Source: Syncephalastrum monosporum B8922
Taxonomy: Eukaryota > Mucoromycota > Mucoromycetes > Mucorales > Syncephalastraceae
Direction of reading: 5' to 3'
DNA length: 64,000 nt
Assembly (NCBI GenBank): GCA_000697355.1
Contig: JNEN01000882.1
Coordinates: forward strand, 186,001-250,000
Part shown: piece after piece, positions 41,514-54,711 of the stretch
Position numbering within the stretch: the first letter of the stretch is position 1
Layout of the letters: every line of letters begins with the position of its first letter
The notes under the pieces: model-generated
What the model was told of the DNA's origin: nothing
The model's input: only the letters and a program-made list of their open reading frames with translations
Database searches by the model: none
Translations under genes and position numbers: made by a program

Positions 41514-44076
41514 ATGTCTACTTACCATATGGAGGGCGGTGATTCTGAAAGTGACAGCGAGCATGAAGACAAGTCATACGGTCTCCAACTGGATACAGAG
41601 ATAAAGGAACAGCGTCGACCGACCGAGCAGCTGCCTGAGGGACTACGCTACGTTGCCGACACGCGACGGCAGTCGATCAACCCGGCAGCACTGAACGAGG
41701 CTGTAGCAGGAGTAACCAAGAGCACAAGCGAAAGCAGTCAAACGCGTGATAGTGAGCGAAAACGAGGCTATCTTCCCATCGAGAACTATGGCATCATTGG
41801 CAATTTGAGGACCGTCGCGTTATGCGGCACAGACGGCTCCATTGATTTTCTGTCCTACCCCACCTTTGAAAGCCCAACCGTCTTTTGCCGTCTGCTCGAC
41901 AACGACAAAGGCGGCCACTTTTCCATCGCCCCTCGCGTCTCGCACACGACCAACAAGCAGCAATATCTGCCTAATGGCAACATTCTCACCACGCGTTTCC
42001 TGTCCGACGATGGCGTCGCCGTCGTCACCGACTACATGCACATGCCAGCCGAAGGACAGCGCCAAACCACGAAGCCATTGTTGCCATGGATCATTCGCAT
42101 AGTGCAAGTCATTCGCGGTACAGTGCCCTTTCGCGTCGAGTGCTATCCCGCCTTCAATTATGCGCGTGACAGTCACACGACCACGCTGGACACTTCTCAA
42201 GTCAAGGATGGTTTCGACGCGCCCAAACTGTATCCCGAAGACGACGTCTCCTATTATGCAGGAAAGCAACGTGCCAAATTTACTTCCCAGGATACATCGA
42301 TGGACCTGCGATATGTTGTAAAGTGCGGCGATTTCGAATGCCCTTACTTCAACTTCAAATTGGACAACTTTGCCTGCGCCAGCGGATTCAAGGGTCCAGG
42401 TGTCTATGCCGACTTTGAACTCCAGGAAACCCAAGAAGTCACTTTTATCCTGCGAGAACTGCCGCCCTCTCCCAATCTCGAGGACGATCCACCCATCGAG
42501 GTCAAGAGAAAGCTCGCCATGGATCCAGTCCTTTCTGTTAGCTTGATGGACGCTCTCTTTCGTCAGACTGCGACCTATTGGCAGTCATGGATATCCCAGA
42601 GCAGCTACAAAGGTCGCTGGCGAGAGCACGTCTTACGCAGCGCGCTCACTTTAAAACTATTGACCTATGAACCGGTAGGTGTGCGGATGGAGAAAATATT
42701 TATTCGAGAACATTTACTAAGTTTGCTATATAATGCAGACAGGCGCTGTGGTAGCTGCCGCCACATTTGGAGTACCTGAAGGTTGTGAAAAGGATGACTC
42801 ACTATTGCCAATTCTGATCGACGTTACCTTCCTATAGCTATTGGTGGGAGTCGAAACTGGGATTATCGTTATGTATGGATCCGCGATGCTTCCTTCACCA
42901 TATATGCATTTTTGCGACTTGGGCTCACGCAAGAGGCGAAAAATTACATGCATTTCATTGAAGAGCGCTGTAAAGATGCCGTAGGTTTCAGTCTTGTTTC
43001 TTGGCAAGAAGTATTAAATATGCATATCAGAACCCGGATGGTTCCCTGAACATCATGTATAGGTAAGATGAGGCTCATAGTTGGATGTACATACCATTCA
43101 GACTAATGATTCTTATCTTAAAAGCATCAATGGCATCAAAGAACTTGAAGAGGAAGATCTACACCATTTGGACGGTTACCATGGGTCCAGACCTGTCCGC
43201 ATTGGCAACGGCGCACACGATCATTTGCAAATGGATATCTACGGCGAATTGCTCGACGGCATTTATCTGTACAACAAATACGGTGAGCCTATCTCGTACG
43301 ACATGTGGTGTGCTGTGCGCAATCTCGTCAACTATGTCTGTGATCATTACAACGAACCAGACAACTCCATCTGGGAAGTGCGCGGCCAGAGGCAGCACTT
43401 TTTGTACTCCTTGGTGCAATGCTGGGTTGCGCTCGACCGTGGCCTTCGCCTTTCCGAAAAGCGGATGTTTCCATGTCTGGAGCGTGACAAATGGCTTAGG
43501 ACACGCGACATACTCTACGAGCATATCATGCAAAAATGCTGGAACCCTCAGCTGGAAATGTTCACCCAGAGTATCGAAGATCAAAACGCGCTCGATGCCA
43601 GCTGCTTGATTATGCCCTTGGTATTCTTCATCTCACCCGTCGACCCGCGCATGATATCCACTATCAAGCGTATCCTTCTTCCTCCCGAGAAAGGCGGCCT
43701 TGTGACCAACAATCTCGTGTTTCGCTATAATTTCCTTACGACGGACGATGGTGTAGGAGGGCTCGAGGGTGCCTTCTCCATGTGTACATTTTGGCTGGTA
43801 GAAGCTCTGACACGAGCAGGCATGTATGACAAGAAGCTCTTGCAGCGAGCTGTTGTCATGTTTGAAGAGATGCTATCGTATTCAAATCACCTCGGCCTCT
43901 TTTCGGAAGAGATTGCTCGGTCGGGAGAGCAGCTTGGTAACATGCCACAGGCGTTTACGCATATCTCTTTCATTAGCGGTAAGGGTTTATTATTACTTCA
44001 AATTAACTTTGAGACTCACACAATCTGCATAGCTGCCTTTAATCTGGATCGTGTCCTAAGCGGACATGGTAGATAG
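41514..44076 (+). CDS. Glycoside hydrolase family 15 protein (glucoamylase/trehalase-like), intracellular
   Basis: Six exons: 41514-42674, 42739-42781, 42838-42980, 43031-43062 (32 nt), 43125-43978, 44033-44076; 758 residues. A polar N-terminal ~80 residues precede the GH15 N-terminal beta domain, [20 protein letters not shown] and [19 protein letters not shown]. The (alpha/alpha)6 catalytic domain shows [41 protein letters not shown]-type [13 protein letters not shown] and a C-terminal [20 protein letters not shown], where glucoamylase-like enzymes carry a catalytic Glu. The known family includes glucoamylase, glucodextranase and acidic trehalase. No signal peptide is visible, unlike secreted fungal glucoamylases, so a cytosolic role such as trehalose or glycan turnover is inferred. 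Confidence 0.9.
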
Positions 44077-44393
44077 CATCTATATATAAAGAAGAACCAT
44101 TGCTGGGGACCCAACATTACCCCCTGACATCAACATTCGCTAAGACGGGGAGCTCTAATGAAACGAGATCAGCTTTTGCTACATCTAGAGGTATCAAAAA
44201 CGTATGACTTTGACTTGCTTATACAGTAAACACGAGTGATATATTTCTTTTTTGTAAAAATAATGCAATAATAATAAGTACTTGAGGGAATGTACCTATT
44301 CATAAAATAGATACTAAATTGAGAATTGTGTATATTATGTAAGGAAAGAGGTGCAGCTAGGTTTCGAACGAACAGAGTACATCATTCACCATC
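44077..44393. other. Convergent intergenic region
   Basis: 317 bases between converging genes; AT-rich 3' flanks, nothing else recognised. Confidence 0.5.
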
Positions 44394-46421
44394 TCAGATG
44401 GATTGACGTCGTGCACGTATAGGACGCAGCTCGCCGGGCACGCCAAAGGTAACATGACCAGGCGTCGCTTGACTTGGGTCGGTCTGCATTTCACCAAACA
44501 CTGTCTTTACATTCCGAGCAGCCTTGAAAATTTGTTTGGAACTTGAGTGAGATAGGCCTCTCAGCTGTCCAGTAAGCGCCGGTGTGGCGCCCGCCACGAG
44601 TATAGCCGCCTGTGAGCTCCCGCGGGAGACGCCCTTGTTTTGGTAGATACTGCTAATCCAAACAAAAGCCCACCAGCAGAGCGGAATGAGCAGCGAAAGG
44701 ACAAAAGTATAATAAGCGGCAGGGTTTAGTTCGTAATGGGCGGGTACGTTGAGGCAGCTAACACCATTGATACCAAAAATAGGCATGATAGGCATTGCAA
44801 TTACGGCAGATAGATCGACGTTGTAGAATATGTGTTCGAAAAAATCTGCGATTGAGTTGCTGGTATTGCTAGAAACAAACATGGACCAGTTTTCGGCAAT
44901 GTTTTGAAATATGTAGTCTTCGATGATCAGGAACCGCATTAAAGTTGTCTGTAAGCCGTAGGCGTTCATCATAGTATGATCTGCGCCCGTATTGCTGAGC
45001 TCCCAAAACGTGTTGTTGCTCAGGTGCTTATAGTCCATGCTGATTGGCGTGGACGGTCCATGTTGACTGGACCACGTCTCATTGTGGTAAATAAAGGTGG
45101 AGATGTTTTTGTACGAGTGCAGCGTGCATTCAGTAACATAAGGCTGAGTGTTGGATGCCAGGTACGTAGACATGTTATTGCCTGCCGTCACCATCACGAA
45201 GCTTTGGTCGCCGAAGAACTGCTGCAAGCTCGCGTTGTACTTGGATGCCGATCCAAATGGGGTTGAGTAGTTTCCAAGGTCGTAGTAGGTGCGACCGTGC
45301 ATGCTACCGGCGTAGTGCGCTGTAGGGACACTCACGATGGGAGAGAAAATACTGTCGTTTCTGTTAAAACCGTAATATGCGCCGACAGTCGTCACTATAT
45401 TCTTGTTTAGATCCACAATTTGCGTCTGTAGGGATCCAGGCTGGCATTCGGCCACAGTGTGGAAACCGGCTATATCGGAGTAAGTGCAGTTGATGGCATC
45501 CTGAGGGCATGCATATTGTGGTAGCACATACGAGTTATATGCAGCTTGCTCCATAGCATAACGAACCACGTAGTCTTGGTCGAGTCCCATGAACCCCATT
45601 GGACCGCTAGTACGTCCACTGAGCATAGTTGTCATGTCCCAGTCGGTTATGTTGGTGTACCAGATGCCACCGCCGCCGTGTGTACAATTAACCAGACTCA
45701 CTGCCTTCAGAATTTCCTGAGATGCCGGGCCCATGGCTATCAAACCAAATTGGAATATAATGGCTGGCAGAAGAGTCATATCCAATCGCAATCCGGGGAG
45801 GACGCGCAGAATTCCTGTATAAAGGGTAGAATGACCATACAATCAGTGCTTTGCTTTTCGTTTATTCTATATTTCGCTTACCACCCACACCACGGGTGCA
45901 GCTGTCGTAGAGATCAAGCGTGGCCAATGTCGCACCAGGTCGCTGCAGACGCACCCATTTGGATTCAGAAACCGCTCTATCCACACAAGTGAAGAGTATT
46001 TATCAGAACAAATTGCAGCAAATTCCAAAAGAAAAAAGACCACTTACTGCTGAATACCTCCGGAAACGAACATCTTCACGACCGTCATCAGCAGAGCCAG
46101 CAAGGTAGGTACGCGCATACCGATCATGGTGTAGTCGATCGTTTTTAGATTTGCCGTTTGATAGAGCGCAATGGTTCCGCAAAGCACAGCAATGGTGAGC
46201 ACTACATTTATGGCTGGAGAAGCGATGCTGGACAAGAGTCCCTTGCTGCCTTCGGGTTTTACTGTCGTTTCGTTTCGTACTGAGAAGCGTTTGAAATCCT
46301 TCTTCTCCCTAGTTGCCTCGACTGATTCCATAGTAAACGATTCTTTTAGCTGCGCGTGCTCCTCATCGTGCTTTGACCATCCGAAAGACTGCTCAAAACC
46401 GCGATCTCCACCAGAACTCAT
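44394..46421 (-). CDS. Membrane glycoprotein with large luminal domain, unknown family
   Basis: Three exons (minus): 46421-46048, 45976-45882, 45814-44394; 629 residues, phases close. Layout: cytosolic polar N terminus (~1-65); hydrophobic segments at ~75-95 and ~105-125; a further hydrophobic stretch after ILRVLPGLRLDM; a ~350-residue domain with many NxS/T sites (NCT, NIT, NYS, NMS, NTS) and Cys, which I read as extracytoplasmic; a membrane helix (VLSLLIPLCWWAFVWI) near 535; then a basic cytosolic tail. The glycosylation sites occur in the predicted luminal part only, which supports the topology. I do not recognise a family (an uncharacterised fungal membrane protein, perhaps of a DUF type). 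It converges with the GH15 gene, 317 bases apart. Confidence 0.75.
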
Positions 46422-46832
46422 ACTGCCGACGCGGAAAAATAAAAGGAAGGGAAAGAGAAAGGTGGGAAAGATGAAAGGAGTTTAACAGACATGCTTGATA
46501 AATTTTACTGGCTATTATATATCCAATAACATAGATCGAAAAGGTCCCGCGCAGGCCCCCCACCCAAAAAAAGGAAAGGCCTCCTTCAATGCGAGCTACG
46601 TATAGTCAATGTAGGATGTTGTATTATCAGGCTGTGCACAAAAGTGTCTCCGGTATCCGCAGATTTGTTCCGTAGATCAGTATTCACACCTCTTTTTGGT
46701 CTCTTTCCAGGTAATATCAACTTGTAGCGCAGCAACCCGATATCAAAGGAAGCAAGGAAACATCTGTCTTGCGACTTGAAAAGGTTAATGGGGCATGTCA
46801 AATAAAGTATGAGATTTGCGCTGCGCCTGCTT

Positions 46833-46855
46833 TCTTTTTTTTTTTTTTTTTTTTT
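46833..46855. repeat. Poly-T tract
   Basis: Over 20 consecutive T in the middle of the gene-free region; its complement reads as a poly-A tail next to GCTTGCATT-like sequence, but no retroposed gene body is seen. Confidence 0.7.
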
Positions 46856-49800
46856 TGATCCGCACTTCGGTAGTACAATGGAAAACAATAAACGACGAGT
46901 GCCAATTACACTTTATGGTCTGCATTTAGTGTAAATTCAATCTTCGAAGGCCATCACTGAGGAATTTTTGAAGGAAAACAAGATATTACTTTCCGCAAAG
47001 ATTTTAAACATATAAAAAAAGCTATTGCTAAGATATTACTCCCTGACCATCTGTTCTCGGCTTCTTTAATCTGCGATCGACTTTGTGCTTCTGTGCACGC
47101 CCGAATTAGGCATATTACAGCGTGGTCAATTCCCGCAATAGGACATAGCCTGTGGATCCCTGGGATCCAGTAAGCAGGTGCACATAGTGGTATAAAACTC
47201 AGAGACACTCGCCACAATAAAAAGTGAAGAAATCTGCTCTCGATATATATTGAATTTCGGCGAGCAGAAGATGTATTTGTCCGTATCAAAGTACCTTGTC
47301 CTTGGGGACCAGTTTTAAGAGAACTTATATTCAATGACATAAGGGGCAGGGCGTCCATTACTATAACATCGTGTAGATAAGTGTCTTCCAGTTTGAAAGA
47401 CTAGGAATGAATACACATGTATGTGACTTTTGTGGAACAAGACATTTACTAGCCACGACATCGTAATAATAGGTTTTTTCCGGTCAATTGCGCGCTACAG
47501 TATAATGTTGCCGTCCAGAAAAGTTATATGGACGGTGGACTACAGCATACCATGTTATTGAATGATCCAGTTTGTCGCATGCTTATTATTGAGAACCCTT
47601 TGGTTCACAGCTTCTAACGAGTCAACAGTGTCCGCGCTACTACCCGCCAAAGACCTGCCAATGTGAGCACACTGAGGCCAACGTTAAAAAATTTTAAATT
47701 GCCACCTCCCCACTTTTAAGCCAGCATTATGTGCTCTTATCGTCTCCAGGCACGGTGCCCGGCACTGCCCACCCTTTTGGCCATATTGTGAAGGGGTCTT
47801 GACACGTGCCCAGCAATTACACGCAGGCCACTCGTGTAACGGCTGGTCTTTTTCTTGCTGTTCCTTGGAGTTAAGGATAGTCTCTGTCATTCGGTAGACT
47901 CCCAGAAATCATATCCAGACCGCCGCAATCTTCCTTGCATGCCTTCTCGCATGTGTTCAAGCTCACGCAGAAAAGCGGCGAAATTAATACCCGCGCCAAC
48001 GCTGACAATCACCCGTACAGCCGTCCTCTACACCACCTTTCCCATGAAATGATTATATCGGCTTTCTCCTTAGCATAGCCATAAACTTATCAGAAGGCGT
48101 ATAAACCCATGAGTAGAACTTCGTGTTGATTTTAAATTGAGTCTTACGTACTATTGGTTTTGAAACATGATTGATCCGGTAAATCGTACACCTTCTTGCA
48201 CGGCGCTAAATTGCTGCTATAAATACTGTACATTTAGTGAAGGAAAAATCTGACGCATAGCAGTATGGCTGTAATATATAGCATCACCGATAGCAATTCC
48301 AGCTAATGTTATGCCATAATGTTGGAGCCTCTCGCTCTTCAGAGAGCAAACAACATTGTCAGATGTGACTACCATGAAGCTCAAGTACATGTTTGAAAAA
48401 GTCCGGTCCTCAGCGAAGTAAAAGACGTTAAGCCAACTTGTGTGTCATACATACGAGCGTATACAAGCATACTGAATCTCGATTCTGCTACACAATGACT
48501 ACAATGTGGTCCAGCGACAGGAGTGCACTTTCTAATAATACAAAACCCAGCACTTTACTTTTCAATGGGATAAAACTGATGATAGAGACAACAATCAAGT
48601 TGCATGACGGACGTATAAGTGTGTGTGCCTGACTAACCGAAAAAGAGGAAAGGAGCCAGGACACGGTTGCTGTACCTCTTCAGGTACTATTTATATACTT
48701 ATTTTGTCGATGTATGTAAACATTAATCGTCATATCATCTACTGTTCCCGAACTTGTGTCGTGCAGTATAAATTACTGCTTATTCATATCAGCTAAACGA
48801 AAAGAGAATGATGGCAGCACAATATAGTCGGAAAAATTATACTACGTGATTCGCGAAATGTTCGTCTGGCAGATGCGGCAGAAAAGGAGTTCGGAAACAT
48901 GAAGCTGTTGCTGCTCTATCAGGAGACTTTAGGCGATCCGGCCAACTGGGACAATGCGAGTGATGTGAGATAAGGTGATCAACATGTGGTCATTGCCCTT
49001 CGCAGCACTTCTTTTTTTTTTTTTACGTCGTTCGCCTATCAACTTTTGATATATCATACGTTTTGCAATTTTGTTTCATTGAGAAACGGGCCAACGCACT
49101 TCTATCGCGATCAGCTAAACATGCGCGCGTGGCCACTCAGAAGGAAAGAAGGAAAAGTCAGCCTGCCGATCGGCCAACTGCGCATTCGTATTTGTTATTC
49201 CGAGCGTATCCCAAAGAGATGTATGCATCATCATAAATGCCAGCTTTATCATAACATTCGTGAATGACTTTATGTCAGATAGCCGCTCGTATATGCTTGA
49301 GTAGATGGGTTACATGAGATACCCTTCTTGTGGCAAAACACAAAGGCCCCTTTCATATCACAGCTTGACTATTTCTCTGTCTCCGCGACAGCCCCCCCTC
49401 CTTTCATCCAACTCCTACTGGTCAAGGGGCAAAATCTCGGGGTCACCGATGATTTGACGGAGTACATACCATATAGGTAAGCCAGATACGCACAGGAGGA
49501 TCTGTTGTTTGTTTGACGACGGTTCTGTCATATTGCAAAATGGGCGTGCTGATCCCTCTTGGCATCGTTCGGTTACTCGAAACGTTCCGTCTCTATCTGT
49601 GTTTGCCTCTCTATTTGTGCTACATTTTCCCGAGAATTATGGTGTTGCATGGCGCGTATCTCATGGACATTATTGCCAAGGTCCCACCGCACTGACTCTT
49701 TCCCATACAGCGCTCATTCCTGGTCGCGTTGAAGGTAAACTAGAATGTCTGTCCTTATTCACGACAGTGGATGACATCCATTGTGCAGTAGTTTTAAGTT

Positions 49801-51075
49801 TTAGTCAAGTATGCGACCTTAGTATGTTTTGTCATTAAGATCACATGGATGAAGTGCAAAACCTCCATTGCTCTCGCCCGCCAATTATAGTCATAGAAGC
49901 AAGGGAACGTGCTATGAATGAAAGGCCGAGATCATCAGATGCTACAGTGTTGATATCAGGTGCCATCGAGCTGGGAGCTTGTGGCTGTATCGTAACTCAA
50001 TATACAGGAAATGAAACGAGTCTGCAAAAAGCTGCAGCGATAATACTTCCAACGCAAACTTAAAACACTTTTAAAAGTAAGCTACAGAGTGTGTCAATAG
50101 ACAAAAAAGGCAAACTTTCTGGCTGGGTGTCTCGATATTCACTGTGCATATCGACGACATGCATACGCCGTGTCTATTGGCACGTTTTCAAAAAGCTTGC
50201 AGCTACTGCTATTATAAAGAGAAAGGCCGGGAAAAAAGAGAAACGTTATCGCCGGTTACGCCAGGGCCCATTGCATGGCCAGATCACTTTGTCATATGCT
50301 GGTAATATGAATGATGTATTACGTGTATCCAAGTCCCTTACGCCCATGCTACGAGTAGAAATCAGAAGAAGGTAGGGGTTTCTTTGAAAATGATAAGGAG
50401 AGGAGAAAATGTGTATGTGTGGAGTATGGACAAGAAAAAAATCTCATCATCGGCAAAATGCAGCCCAATACTTAGTCGGACGCAGAGCGCATGCACGTTT
50501 GCTCAACATACACAAAGCACCGCTGCGTAAACATGCTGGTGGCGCAAAACTAGCTGGCCGACAACTATATGGTTACTCAGCATATTTCTTTTTTATCCTT
50601 CTGTTTTTTCTCAGTCGACTGCGGTGATGAAGAATGCGCAGCAGTGTGCAGATAGAACGCGAATAACGACATGTGCGCGCTGTTGCCAATGCGATCAAGA
50701 GACAAACCAAATTTGTGCAGCTCAGCAAAAAGGAATGAGGGTACATATCACGGCCGGCGTTCAGGACAAAACGCAACATGATCATCTACAGCCAGACACG
50801 CACGCGAGCTCGGCAGCATAAATAACTCAGCAGCTATGGAACAAGACGTAAAAACCAAAAGAAAAAGGGGGGACGGCACGTATTTTATTTGTATTGGAAC
50901 AATGATGCAAAAACAAATCCTCACTCCTTCCCAAATTGACGATCTCCCTTCTTTTTATGTATTGTAAACCACCCCCCAATAGCTCCTTTCCCTCTATATC
51001 GCTCGTTCGCAAAAATAGAAGCTAAAAAAGGTTTCTGACAAGATTCAAACGGTTTCTTTTCTTTGCTTCTGTTTG

Positions 51076-51083
51076 TATATAAA
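51076..51083 (+). promoter_or_regulatory. Possible TATA box of the second transporter
   Basis: TATATAAA. A start about 30 bases downstream would place transcription after the ATG at 51095 and before the ATG at 51158, favouring the latter as start codon. Confidence 0.4.
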
Positions 51084-51157
51084 CCTCCAACAAGATGCAG
51101 TGGAGAAAATCGAGCTCGTCATCTCCGTCGCTCTTTTTTGGACTTCTCAAACTCGCT

Positions 51158-52983
51158 ATGAATGAATCCCGACTCAAGGCGACCACTTCTTTTGCTAGCG
51201 AGACCACTGTTCAACAAAGTCAGCATGCCCATCATAAACAGCAGCACAAGCGAGATACGACAGGCACATCTACTACGGATACGACCCACGATGAAAAACA
51301 GCGGCCACACTCTTTCGCACCCGACGAGGCCTCCACAAAGCAGCCGTTTGTTAGTCGCTTCAAATCGACTGCGCTCACTCTGCTGAAGAAATACTGGTTC
51401 CTGCTCGGCCTGGCTTTCGTTATCATCCTTGCGACCCAAGTACCTGATGTTGCTAGAAAAGATGGATATATCCATGCAGAGTGGACCATCAAGTGGGGTA
51501 ATGTCTTGTTTTGATTTCTTTCTGGTGCCCTGACTGACTGACTTGACGACAATCAAAATAACAGGTGCTGTCATTGTCATCTTCCTGATCTCGGGTCTAT
51601 CGCTGCGCACGCAGACACTCGCGAAGACCGTGTTGCGTGTTCGGCTGCATATGCTCGTCCAAGTAATTAATCTCATCATCATCCCCTTTTTTGTCTTTGG
51701 TCTCGTTTTGCTCTTCTTGAAGTTGCACATGAATATCAGCTCGCTTCTGCTTATTGGTATCGTGATTGCCGCCAGCACGCCAACGACGGTCTCTTCCAAT
51801 GTTGTTATGACAAAAAACGCCAACGGTAACGAAGCGACGGCCCTCATGAACGCTGCATTGGGCAATGTTCTAGGTATGTAACATTTCATCGGCTATGTGA
51901 TATGCACATGTATGTGATAGATGGACAATCTTGTTTACTCCTTTATCATTTTATTTAGGCATTTTTGTATCACCAGCGCTTGTCTCCACATTTCAAGGCC
52001 CGCTACTCGACGCAACTCCCGAGGACGAAAGCCAAAGTCAAGCGGGAGGTCAAGTCGACTTTGTCTCTGTTCTCAAGCAGCTTGGTTTGACAGTACTCCT
52101 TCCACTGCTTGTGGGGCAGTTAATCCAGTGGGCGTTTCCAAATGTCGTGGCAAAAATCAAGGTCAAATGCCGGCTCTCTGACGTGAGCAGTGTCATGCTA
52201 CTGTTCATGGTGTGGTCCGTCTTTTCGGATGCCGTCCATTCGGGTTCTTTTGGCGTGATTGGTGGCGTCGATATCGTGGCTGTTGCCATTATCAATGCTG
52301 GATTTTACATACTCTTTTCTACCCTCTGCATGGTGCTCGCCCGTCTACCTCTGCCCCGCTTTATCAACACACCCACATGGGTCAAACGCCTGCGATACTC
52401 ACGTGAAGACACGGTCGCCGTCATGGTATGTGATAAAGACATTTCAAGAAATTAGGCTTTCAGATAACTGATTTCATAACGACAGTATTGCGGTGCGACC
52501 AAAACAGTAGCCCTTGGTGTACCCTTAATCAACGTGTTGTACCAAAACGGCGACCCAGGCACAGTGGGTGTGCTGTCGACACCCCTGCTGCTCTACCATG
52601 TTGAACAGCTGATCCTCGGCAACATCGAAGTCGAGCTCCTCAAGAAGTGGGTGAAGCGCGGGCAAGAAGAAGGCGACGACGCCACGATGCCGGACCCACG
52701 CGATGAAGAGGATAATGTATCCGAAACTCGTATTGGGCCCCAGTCTGCTCTGTCGATGCCATCCAATCTCAAGCTCTCTGCCATGGACGACTCTCGCGCT
52801 GGTGGGTCCACCATGACGCTTCACAACTCGTATATAAAAGAGAACGACAAAATCCGCACTGGAAGCAGCACGAGCTTTTTGGGCAGCCCCGGTGGCCGCG
52901 AGCAAATCGATACACCTACGACGGCAGTCGAGATCACTGTCTCTCCTCCTGATACACCCGTAAAGCAACATTTCTACCAGTAA
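51158..52983 (+). CDS. RCH1: SBF-like/RCH1 (SLC10A7-type) membrane transporter, complete copy
   Basis: Four exons: 51158-51497, 51565-51873, 51959-52425, 52486-52983; 537 residues from ATG 51158. The in-frame ATG at 51095 would add 21 residues but lies very close to a TATA-like box. A polar His/Gln/Thr-rich N terminus (~1-75) precedes the ten-helix core: WFLLGLAFVIILATQVPDV, ISGLSLRTQTL, ASTPTTVSSNVVMTKNANGN, DFVSVLKQLGLTVLLPLLVG, SREDTVAVM, YCGATKTVALGVPLINVLYQ. Same family as the gene at the window start; identity in the core is high by eye, while the C-terminal tails differ and this one is shorter and Ser/Pro-rich. Rch1 in yeast and SLC10A7 in animals regulate calcium entry; transported substrate is unknown. 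It lacks the intron present at 318-377. Confidence 0.9.
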
Positions 52984-53300
52984 TACCATCAGTAGTAGTA
53001 AATCTCCCCTCCTGCGGCTGGATCCTGTAGCATTAATATTGATGTAATTCCATTTTTCATTATACACTCCCAACAGACACACACACACACATTACACTTT
53101 ATACAAACCCTATTACATACACACGAAAGGCATTTTCTTTTATCTGTAGTCAATATGAAAAAAAGGATTCTATTTTACAAAACAAACGGGGAGGTCAAGT
53201 GTATACATGAAGAGAGAAAGAGAAAATGAAAAAAATGGAAGAAAAAGCATAACACAGAAAGAAAAAGATAATGCAGGCGGGGAGCGGGGGAGGAGATTAC
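52984..53300. other. Convergent intergenic region with CA and A/G runs
   Basis: 317 bases between the transporter stop and the PKA-R stop. ACAC run at about 53080-53095 and AGAAAGAGAAA-like purine-rich stretches. No gene seen. Confidence 0.5.
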
Positions 53301-54393
53301 TTATTTCTGGTTTACTTCCTGAAGGACAGCATGATAGTTTTCAGAGTTGCGCTTCAAGATATCCATGACGGGACCAAGCAGGCGCGTGAAGGCATTCTTG
53401 CCGAGAGTGATGCACTTTAAGCGACCCTCCGCGACGACGGTGGCTGCGCGCGGCTCATCGTGAAGCAAGGCCAACTCGCCAAAGTAATCACCTACGGAAA
53501 TGGTTATCACGAAAATTGTCATTCTGATTAAATTAAAAAGATAAAATACCTTTTGAAGCCCTGTTCACCTCCTGGGGTTTGCCATCCGGACCCGCCTTGA
53601 AAAAGACAGCTACGCCATCCTCGATGAGATAAAAGTTGGTGCCAACGTCGCCTTCCTTGATAACGACTTCTTTGTCCTCGTACTGGACAGGCTCGAGGGC
53701 GTCTGCGACTTTGTGGCGCTCGTTGGTATTGAGGGATCGCAAGATGGGCACGTCAGCCAGAAACTGCTCGTACATGCGACGCTTGCTGGCTGTGCTGTCC
53801 ATGAGAATGGATCGGAAGGTGATGCGATCGAGAGAACACAGGACGGCTTCCGACGTTGTTTTAATCGTCGCAGCACGGGGAGCGCCGTACATGAGGGCAA
53901 GCTCGCCAAAGCTGCCGCCTGCTTCGTAGGAGGTGACCTTCTTGCCGTCGATGAAACAATCGAGCGTGCCGGATTCGACAATGTAGAAGAAATCTCCTTC
54001 GGCGCCTTGTTCAATCACGACCGTGTCGGCAGGGACGCGTTTCTCTTCCATGGCGTCAATGACCGTGTCGCGTTGGTCGTCGTCGAGGGTCCGGAACAGG
54101 AAATTCTGGCTGATCGCGTTGAGGATACTCTCCCGCTGGGCGTCTGTCTTGGGGTGTTTCGGGTAGTCCTCGCGGTTGAGGTGCAGCGACGGCTGGATCG
54201 ATTCCGCACTGACTGACACTCGTCTGCCCCGGTTTGTCGGCACAGGCAGCATCGATGGAAGGTCATCCGATACCGTGTCACGCGCCTCGTCTTCTTCCTG
54301 CTCGCCGAAAGTTTCTTCGGTTACATATACTCTGTCGCTCGCTTCGTCTCCGCTCGGCTGACAGCTTAATGGGTGGCGTTCAGTGGGGAGCAT
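53301..54393 (-). CDS. PKAR: cAMP-dependent protein kinase regulatory subunit
   Basis: Two exons (54393-53550, 53491-53301), 344 residues. Acidic N terminus, then the inhibitor site [11 protein letters not shown] (RRVS at 57-60), so S60 is a phosphorylatable autoinhibitory serine as in type II/fungal subunits. Two cyclic-nucleotide-binding domains follow, each with its phosphate-binding cassette: [15 protein letters not shown] and [15 protein letters not shown], with the key Glu and Arg in both, so both should bind cAMP. The subunit represses the catalytic kinase until cAMP rises. I find no docking/dimerisation helix pair in front of the inhibitor site and no exon for one between this start and ERD2, so the model may be N-terminally short. 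It shares a strand with ERD2. Confidence 0.93.
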
Positions 54394-54711
54394 CTTCTAT
54401 GATATACGATCTAATCTGTGCTGTGTATCTGATAGAGGGTGTTTATTGGAGCGTGAAGTGTGGAAGCCTGGGTAAAAGAAGTAACACAGAAAAGAGAGGA
54501 AAAGGGTAATTTTGGTCCATGCAGAAATCGGACGAAAACTAACTGCAAACTGCTGGGGGGAATAACAAATCCTCTCATTGGTGAGGTTCGACTGCCTTCT
54601 CACGCCATCCTAAGAAATAGATCATGGGTCAGTATCCTTTGGGCCTGTACCACCCTGTCGCTGTGCTATGTCATAGCATAGTCGGGTATGTCGGTATGTC
54701 ATGAAGATCTC

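Larger units (their letters stand above)
46422..51157. other. 4.7-kb gene desert with degenerate frames
   Basis: No complete gene found. It contains a T22-T23 run (46833-46855), a T12 run near 49013, and several short frames around 48986-50830 that have coding-like composition (for example 50091-50375, basic and helical) but lack stops-free exons that join in phase. A fragment near 50409 reads CGVWTRKKSHHRQNAAQYL. I interpret this as possible relics, not as genes. The 5' flank of the second transporter has TATATAAA at 51076-51083. Confidence 0.45.

Noticed and set aside
44350..44380. GTTCGAAAC-like B box near the end of the membrane glycoprotein
   Set aside because: No paired A box and no tRNA fold.
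46954..47358. 134-residue minus-strand frame in the gene desert
   Set aside because: No recognisable motif, no splice partners in phase.
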